The notes beneath the pieces were generated by a model that had not been told where the DNA came from, made no database searches, and worked only from the letters and a program-made list of their open reading frames with translations. Positions 6,402 to 10,580 of a stretch of DNA of 10,580 bases are shown here, in pieces. The position numbers and the translations under genes are program-made. The stretch is from JBGTKH01 sp041744735 (lineage in GTDB: Bacteria > Planctomycetota > Planctomycetia > Pirellulales > Pirellulaceae): contig JBGTKH010000034.1 of the NCBI GenBank assembly GCA_041744735.1, positions 1 to 10,580 on the forward strand. Reading direction: 5' to 3'. The stretch's first letter is position 1. Each line of letters begins with the position of its first letter.

Positions 6402-6473
6402 GGCGTTTCCAGTTTTAGGCAGCGTCCAACTCAGCGCATTGGGCGACGAGCAGAAACAATCTTACCCTTCCGT

Positions 6474-6537
6474 CGTAGCCGAAGTCGTGAGACTTCGGTC
6501 TTTGCGACAGGTCCGAAGTCTCACGACTTCGGCTACG
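6474..6537. repeat. REP/BIME-like inverted pair of GTAG-headed hairpins (copy 1)
   Basis: Two 25-base arms (6474-6498 and 6513-6537) are perfect reverse complements around a 14-base spacer. Each arm is itself a hairpin: CCGAAGTC, loop GTGA, GACTTCGG (6479-6498 on plus; 6532-6513 on minus), headed by GTAG at 6475-6478 and by its complement CTAC at 6533-6536. A GTAG tetranucleotide followed by a short palindrome is the established signature of REP elements mobilised by RAYT (IS200/IS605-like) transposases, and an inverted pair is a BIME. The element starts 19 bases past the stop of the TPR gene, so on that transcript it could also end transcription or protect the 3' end; no U-run follows. The related element is at 8840-8903. 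Confidence 0.75.
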
Positions 6538-6556
6538 GCATCATTCGGCCGCGCGT

Positions 6557-7843
6557 TTAACGGAACGAATCCAGAACACGCTGCCGTTCCGCTTCCAGCG
6601 GGAATTCTTCGTACGTCGTGAAGGCCGCGGCTTGCGTGGCCAGCGCCCGGGCACGGCGCGTGTCGCCGGTTGTGGGCCGCTGGTTACGCTGCTGTTCACC
6701 TGCGGTTCTCTTTTGCTGTTTGTCGAGATCCACCAGCGTGGATTGGATCTGACCAAACTGCGCGGCGTAGCTGGCCTGTGCTTGCTGATACCGCCGCTGG
6801 ACATTGGCCCGCTGAGCGGCAACGGCAGCGGCGCGGGCTTCGAGCGCCGCCAATTCGGCGTCATAGCGCGACGCCAAGATGGCCAACCGGTTAATGTCGT
6901 TGATCAAAAAGTTTCGGCGCGCGGGGTCTTTTTCACGATCGGCCAAACTTTGCAGCCGGCTGATCTCTACGGAGATCTGTCCGAGTTGCTGCTGTGGAAC
7001 GGTAGCTAAGCTCGACAACCGCGCCAGTTCGTTCACCAGCGGCTCGTCCTCTTTGGCGATCGCATCGAGTTCCGCTTTAGCCTCGCTGCGAAGTTTCTCG
7101 CGCCGTTCGTCCAACTCTTCGCCCTTCGCGGCAATCTGTTCCGCTTTGGCCTTCAGTTCGGCAGCCAGCCGCTGTTGTTCGGCTTCGGCGGCGGTCTTGG
7201 CGGCTTCCGCGCTCTCTTCCTTCGCGCCGGTCAAGTTCGCAAATTGATCGCTGACTCGGCTGCGGCCTTCTTCAAACGCTGATTCGCGCGCGGGGCCAAG
7301 TCGATCCAGAATCTGTCGCTTCGCGCGATCGCGAATTGCGGCACTCACCGCTCCGTCGGCCGGCCCTTCCAAAAAACCGACCAGCCGGCCCAAGAACCGC
7401 GCCGTGTCACGATGGGCGTCTTCCGCGGCACCCTCGGCGGCTTCCGGCGGAACAAGCTGACTGAGCTTCTCCATTTCGACCATCGCCGCCGCGTAGTTTT
7501 TGGTGAGCATCGACAGCCAAATCTTCGCTTTCCACAATGCGACGTTTTCCCTCTCATCGGCCAGCAGTTCATCGATCCGCTTGGCCCCTTCGGGATAACG
7601 GTGCTGCTTGATTTGCACGAGCGCGTAAGCGTACGAGACTCGCGCATCGCCGGGAGCCAGCCGCGCGGCTGCGGCGAATTGATCGTCCGCCAGGGCCCGC
7701 GCTTTGAACGAAGGTTCCCACCCCGTGTCGAACAATTTCACAACCGCATTCTGCAATTCGGCGTCGTCGGCAGACAACGGCGAAACTGCGCCCAACATCA
7801 ACAGCACCGCGCCCGCTGCGGCAATCCACAGACGTACTAACAT
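6557..7843 (-). CDS. Secreted TPR/coiled-coil protein of unknown function
   Basis: A 428-residue protein I cannot assign to a named family. It opens with a clear Sec signal peptide (MLVRLWIAAAGAVLLMLGAVSPLSA, likely cut before DDAELQ). Residues ~30-130 are helical and TPR-like (FAAAARLAPGDARVSYAYALVQIKQHRYPEGAKRIDELL). Residues ~190-375 are strongly coiled-coil, rich in Ala, Glu, Gln and Lys/Arg, with two helical stretches separated near PQQQLGQ. The tail is polar (QQKRTAGEQQRNQRPTTGD). It probably acts outside the cytoplasm as a scaffold or structural protein. ATG at 7843 is chosen over GTG at 7849 because AGAGGAG lies 7 bases before the ATG but only 1 base before the GTG. A REP-like element follows its stop. 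Low-complexity helices make distant homology calls unreliable. Confidence 0.75.
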   Translation of the reverse strand: MLVRLWIAAAGAVLLMLGAVSPLSADDAELQNAVVKLFDTGWEPSFKARALADDQFAAAARLAPGDARVSYAYALVQIKQHRYPEGAKRIDELLADERENVALWKAKIWLSMLTKNYAAAMVEMEKLSQLVPPEAAEGAAEDAHRDTARFLGRLVGFLEGPADGAVSAAIRDRAKRQILDRLGPARESAFEEGRSRVSDQFANLTGAKEESAEAAKTAAEAEQQRLAAELKAKAEQIAAKGEELDERREKLRSEAKAELDAIAKEDEPLVNELARLSSLATVPQQQLGQISVEISRLQSLADREKDPARRNFLINDINRLAILASRYDAELAALEARAAAVAAQRANVQRRYQQAQASYAAQFGQIQSTLVDLDKQQKRTAGEQQRNQRPTTGDTRRARALATQAAAFTTYEEFPLEAERQRVLDSFR

Positions 7844-7850
7844 GGCCACT

Positions 7851-7857
7851 CTCCTCT
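7851..7857 (-). promoter_or_regulatory. Shine-Dalgarno site that fixes the start of the TPR gene
   Basis: On the minus strand AGAGGAG is followed by 7 bases and ATG (7843). The alternative GTG at 7849 would be 1 base from the site, too close for initiation, so the ATG is the better start. Confidence 0.75.
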
Positions 7858-7915
7858 TCCGATTAAGGCGTTGAGAATCAACGACTTGCTATCTATCCTA
7901 ACTTCGTAAGCGACG

Positions 7916-8797
7916 TCAGGCAAGCAAAGTATTGGTTGGTTGAGGTGGTAGGTGCCAGGCAAGTAATCCGCAAAACGCAAAACCGATAGAATTCGTCAAA
8001 CCGTGCAGCGGAATCATCGTCGGAATGTCGAGCCAGCTAGCCGACAGATAACGGCCGATCGCGTAAATCGCGGCCAGCGCCATGCCGGAAAGCAACGAGA
8101 GAGACGAGACCGCCAGCAGCGTGAGCACAGTCGGCGACTTGGCACGCAGCGCCACACGAAGTTGCTGAACGACTAACAACAGACAAGCGGCGACGAGAAT
8201 CAGTGCCGACATCAATTCCATAATTGACGGCGCATTGGACAACTGGGACATGGTGATGCCGGCTCCCACGAGCGGCACGCCGAACACAATGCCGAGAACC
8301 AGCGGCGCGTTCAAACGCGACGGTAGAGTGTTGATCGTCAAGGCCGCGAGTAGTGGAAGTGCAAAGCCGGCATAGTGAAAGTGAACGCCGGTCAACAGCA
8401 CGATGTCGTCGCTGAATCCCAGCGGCCGGGCGCCAGCGCGTGACAACAACATCCACCCGCCGCCAACGGCAACGAATATCAACGCGGCGCTGATGCACAG
8501 TTGTGAGTCGACAGCGCGAACGTTTTTCACGAACCGTGTTGTTCCCCACATGGCTAATGCCAGCGTTATGAGAAACCACGGAATGGCCGCCGTCGCAGCC
8601 AGGACTCCTTGTGGAAATGCGAAGGAAAGGGCCGACACCGCTGCTGCGATGAAAACACCGATCCACATTGCCCGCGAGAGGAAGCGCTGCGGCGGCGGGC
8701 GAGTGCTCGATGGAACTTTTTGTTGTGACAACACGATCAGGTGCAGGCCGAGCGGCACGATGATGACGGGTGCAAGTAGAAGGATGCATTCGGCCAT
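7916..8797 (-). CDS. YndJ-family multi-pass membrane protein
   Basis: A 293-residue, very hydrophobic protein with about eight or nine membrane helices. It carries the features I associate with the YndJ family: a membrane-embedded LTGVHFHYAGFALP (135-148; His139 and His141) and a C-terminal HGLTNSIGFAFCGLLAW (265-281; His265, Asn269). The three histidines in or near the membrane could bind a metal or cofactor; that is inference. The family has no established function, and database names such as 'YndJ family transporter' are tentative. The Bacillus protein is, as I recall, considerably longer, so this is a short form. The ATG at 8797 lacks a clear ribosome site. The next gene upstream on the same strand is DUF1990, separated by 139 bases that contain a REP-like element; the TPR gene begins 72 bases downstream. 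Confidence 0.82.
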   Translation of the reverse strand: MAECILLLAPVIIVPLGLHLIVLSQQKVPSSTRPPPQRFLSRAMWIGVFIAAAVSALSFAFPQGVLAATAAIPWFLITLALAMWGTTRFVKNVRAVDSQLCISAALIFVAVGGGWMLLSRAGARPLGFSDDIVLLTGVHFHYAGFALPLLAALTINTLPSRLNAPLVLGIVFGVPLVGAGITMSQLSNAPSIMELMSALILVAACLLLVVQQLRVALRAKSPTVLTLLAVSSLSLLSGMALAAIYAIGRYLSASWLDIPTMIPLHGLTNSIGFAFCGLLAWHLPPQPTNTLLA

Positions 8798-8839
8798 GGG
8801 AAGTGGTTGGCTAGTGCACTGTCAGCCGTGCATTGATGG

Positions 8840-8903
8840 ATAGCCGAAGTCGCCAGACTTTGGCCGGAACTCGGGAAAACCAAACTCTGGCGAGTTCGGC
8901 TAC
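8840..8903. repeat. REP/BIME-like inverted pair of GTAG-headed hairpins (copy 2)
   Basis: Same architecture as 6474-6537 with a 16-base spacer (8864-8879). The left hairpin is CCGAAGTC, loop GCCA, GACTTTGG (8844-8863), headed by ATAG. The right one, on the minus strand, is CCGAACTC, loop GCCA, GAGTTTGG (8899-8880), headed by GTAG (CTAC at 8900-8903 on plus). Between the two units one G-C pair of the stem has become C-G, so each small hairpin still pairs perfectly (with one G-T wobble) while the long arm-to-arm pairing carries two mismatches. It lies between the YndJ-family and DUF1990 genes, outside both. Confidence 0.72.
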
Positions 8904-8936
8904 GTCGATCAGTTTACGGTTGACGGAGCGATAGGG

Positions 8937-9599
8937 CTATTCGGAGGGGTAGTCTGGTTGACGTGGCGCGGCCGGGCCAACCATGTCGCGGAGCGGCAGC
9001 GAGATGAACTTACTGCGCGTGGCATGCTGCATGGCTTGGGCTGAGAGGTGGCGGAAGCGGCGTTGCTGGCGGCGAACGTACGGGTAGCCAAGTTTGGCGA
9101 GCCAATGCCGGGGTTTGGAGAAGGCCAACAATTCGTACCACACGGAATCGTCCGCACGACGCCACTCGACCGCAAACCGCTCCTCGCCACGCTCCAAGTG
9201 ATCGGAAAGCGTGCCGTACGCGAAGCCGAAGCGTTCGACTGGGCCGCACGCCTGTTCGCTCACCTCGTCAAAAGTGTAAACAATTCGCGCCGCATTCAGC
9301 GACCAGAAACAGAGTGCGCGAAACAGCACTCCGACCACCGTGCCCACGGCGATCGGCTTGTCGCCCCAGTACAATTCAACCATTTCCTCCGGAAACATTT
9401 TCCAGGCACGAATGGCCGCCTTCGCGCGCTCGAAAACTTCACGGCCGTGACCCAAAAAGGCACTGTGGTAATCGACGTCATAGCTCGCCGAAAACCGGCC
9501 GCGCGTGGCACCGACTTCCGCGTAAGACAACGTCGCGTCGCGCTGTGCAATCAAGTAGGCAATCACGTCAGCGTCGGTTGGCTTTGCGAGCGTGAACAT
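8937..9599 (-). CDS. DUF1990 (UPF0548) family protein
   Basis: A soluble 220-residue protein of the DUF1990/UPF0548 family, known in actinobacteria, firmicutes, other bacteria and plants, without an assigned reaction; I recall it as related to the SRPBCC/START-like fold. Family landmarks are clear: LSYAEVGAT (24-32), LGHGREVFERAKAAIRAWKMF (49-69), the RIVYTFDEV strand (105-113), the signature FGFAYGTLSDHLERGEERFAVEW (124-146) and LLAFSKPRHWLAKLGYPYVRRQQRRF (157-182). The last ~30 residues are a poorly conserved tail. The ATG at 9599 has GGAG five bases upstream. It sits between map (70 bases upstream) and the YndJ-family gene on the same strand. I recall DUF1990 and YndJ genes occurring together in other bacteria, which suggests a functional link, unproven. 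Confidence 0.92.
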   Translation of the reverse strand: MFTLAKPTDADVIAYLIAQRDATLSYAEVGATRGRFSASYDVDYHSAFLGHGREVFERAKAAIRAWKMFPEEMVELYWGDKPIAVGTVVGVLFRALCFWSLNAARIVYTFDEVSEQACGPVERFGFAYGTLSDHLERGEERFAVEWRRADDSVWYELLAFSKPRHWLAKLGYPYVRRQQRRFRHLSAQAMQHATRSKFISLPLRDMVGPAAPRQPDYPSE

Positions 9600-9669
9600 A
9601 GCGGCTCCACGATTCGGGTTGGTGCTTAGACAACCGCGAAAGCGACGAGAGCTTAACGTGCGGCGGTCG

Positions 9670-10464
9670 CTAAATCGCTTCGTCTTCGGCGGTTGGCGGG
9701 CCGGTGAGAAGTCGCGGGCCGTGTTTGGTGAGAGCGACGGTGTGTTCGAAGTGGGCGCTGGGCTTGCCGTCGGCGGTGACTTGCGTCCAGTGGTCGGCCA
9801 GGCATTTCACGGCCTTGCTGCCCATGTTCACCATCGGCTCGATGGCCAACACGAGGCCGGGGACGATTTCGAAGTCGGGGTTCTTTTGGAGGTCCTGCGG
9901 ATTGAAGAAGTTCGGGACTTTCGGATCTTCATGCATCTCGCGGCCGATGCCGTGACCGACGAAATCTTCGACGACTGAGTAGCCGGCGTTGTGCACGTAC
10001 TTTTCCAACTCACGAGCCAACTCGCTCCAACGTTTCTTCTGCGGCAATAGTTGGATGGCAAGTGCGAGTGTGCCGCGGGTCACGTCGAGCAGGCGTTGGA
10101 CTTCGGGAGTGATCGTGCCGACCGGATGCGTGACCGCCGCGTCGCCGCACCAGCCGTCCAGTTTGCAACCGGTGTCGAGACTGACGATGTCTCCTTCCTG
10201 CAGCACGCGGTCGCCGGGAATTCCATGCACGACTTGTTCGTTTACCGAGATACACGTAACCGCGGGAAAGGGCACTTTGCCGGGAAAACCTTTAAAGAGC
10301 GAGATCGCACCGTGCTCTTTCAAGACGCGCTCAATGGCGGCGTCGAGCTCGCGCGTGGTGACGCCGGGCTGGACGAGCTTAGCGGCTTCCTGATGCGCTC
10401 GCCAAACTACCAAGCCCGCTCGACGCATGTGCCGGATTTCGCGTTGCGAGCGAAGATTTAACAA
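9670..10464 (-). CDS. map: Type I methionine aminopeptidase
   Basis: A cytoplasmic enzyme that removes the initiator methionine from nascent proteins whose second residue is small. The 264-residue length is normal for the bacterial type I form. All five metal ligands of the pita-bread fold are present: Asp97 (SLDTG), Asp108 (GWCGD), His171 (GHGIGREMHE), Glu209 (LAIEPM) and Glu240 (FEHTVAL), as well as the substrate-pocket His80 (NEQVVHGIPG). The start is TTG at 10464, chosen because MLNLRSQREIRHMRRAG matches the family's opening and the next ATG would cut into the first helix; an AGGA lies about 11 bases upstream. In many bacteria map follows secY and adk in a ribosomal-protein operon. The ~100 bases visible upstream show no such gene, and DUF1990 lies downstream, so this copy may stand outside that operon. 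Confidence 0.97.
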   Translation of the reverse strand: MLNLRSQREIRHMRRAGLVVWRAHQEAAKLVQPGVTTRELDAAIERVLKEHGAISLFKGFPGKVPFPAVTCISVNEQVVHGIPGDRVLQEGDIVSLDTGCKLDGWCGDAAVTHPVGTITPEVQRLLDVTRGTLALAIQLLPQKKRWSELARELEKYVHNAGYSVVEDFVGHGIGREMHEDPKVPNFFNPQDLQKNPDFEIVPGLVLAIEPMVNMGSKAVKCLADHWTQVTADGKPSAHFEHTVALTKHGPRLLTGPPTAEDEAI

Positions 10465-10566
10465 GGTGGTTGTATCCTGCGGATATTCAGATATCGGAGT
10501 GGATTACGCGTTTAGCGGTAGTCAGCGGAGCGAGAATCGTAAATTCGCAACAGCACTCGGGTGGCC

Positions 10567-10580
10567 GGGGGGGGGGGGGG
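10567..10580. other. Terminal run of 14 G
   Basis: The last 14 bases are all G, directly after GGCC. A homopolymer at the very edge is typical of a contig end, where poly-G calls from two-colour sequencing or a failed extension remain. The 102 bases between it and the map start show no gene. Confidence 0.7.

Noticed and set aside
6402..6473. Fluoride riboswitch ahead of crcB
   Set aside because: The conserved GATGG-type segment and pseudoknot partners could not be found by eye on the minus strand.
6474..6537. Simple rho-independent terminator
   Set aside because: The stem is strong but no U-run follows on either strand, and the GTAG-headed double hairpin fits a REP/BIME better.

Overview
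The window looks like a piece of a bacterial chromosome from a moderately GC-rich Gram-negative organism, most likely a planctomycete of the Pirellulales type. That placement is an inference. It rests on the PqqD-like/M50/HlyD membrane protease next to a GAF-HlyD adaptor, on the style of the secreted TPR/coiled-coil protein, and on dispersed palindromes with a GTAG head. No rRNA, tRNA, CRISPR array, complete transposase gene or phage gene is visible.

Left third (1-4938, plus strand): an envelope cassette of three genes. The first, cut by the window start, is a GAF-like domain joined to a membrane-anchored HlyD-type adaptor. The second is a secreted HlyD/RND-type periplasmic adaptor. The third is a 744-residue membrane protein with a PqqD-like N-terminus, an M50 zinc-protease core (HELGH plus NPLLRYDG) and its own HlyD-like C-terminus. 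Together they could form a periplasm-spanning assembly that handles or exports a peptide or protein. No substrate, ATPase or outer-membrane channel is in view. Genes 1 and 2 are almost contiguous. Gene 3 is separated from them by 434 noncoding bases made largely of repeats: two inverted copies of a ~45-bp element, then a 147-bp array of 7-bp units that ends 7 bases before the GTG start.

Middle (4922-6537, minus strand): a Uma2/DUF820 nuclease-fold gene whose 3' end overlaps the protease gene tail to tail; then a two-gene unit read crcB (Fluc fluoride channel) to DUF190 (PII-like); then a perfect inverted pair of small hairpins resembling a REP/BIME element.

Right half (6557-10464, minus strand): a secreted TPR/coiled-coil protein of unknown function, a YndJ-family multi-pass membrane protein, a second hairpin pair of the same family as the first, a DUF1990 (UPF0548) protein, and type I methionine aminopeptidase (map) with all five metal ligands. 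The window ends in 14 consecutive G, which looks like a contig-end or sequencing artefact.

The most interesting noncoding signal is the pair of GTAG-headed palindromes at 6474-6537 and 8840-8903. The second copy carries a compensatory base-pair change, which suggests that the small hairpin is the unit that is maintained. The best candidate for an incompletely described system is the GAF-HlyD / HlyD / PqqD-M50-HlyD cassette.
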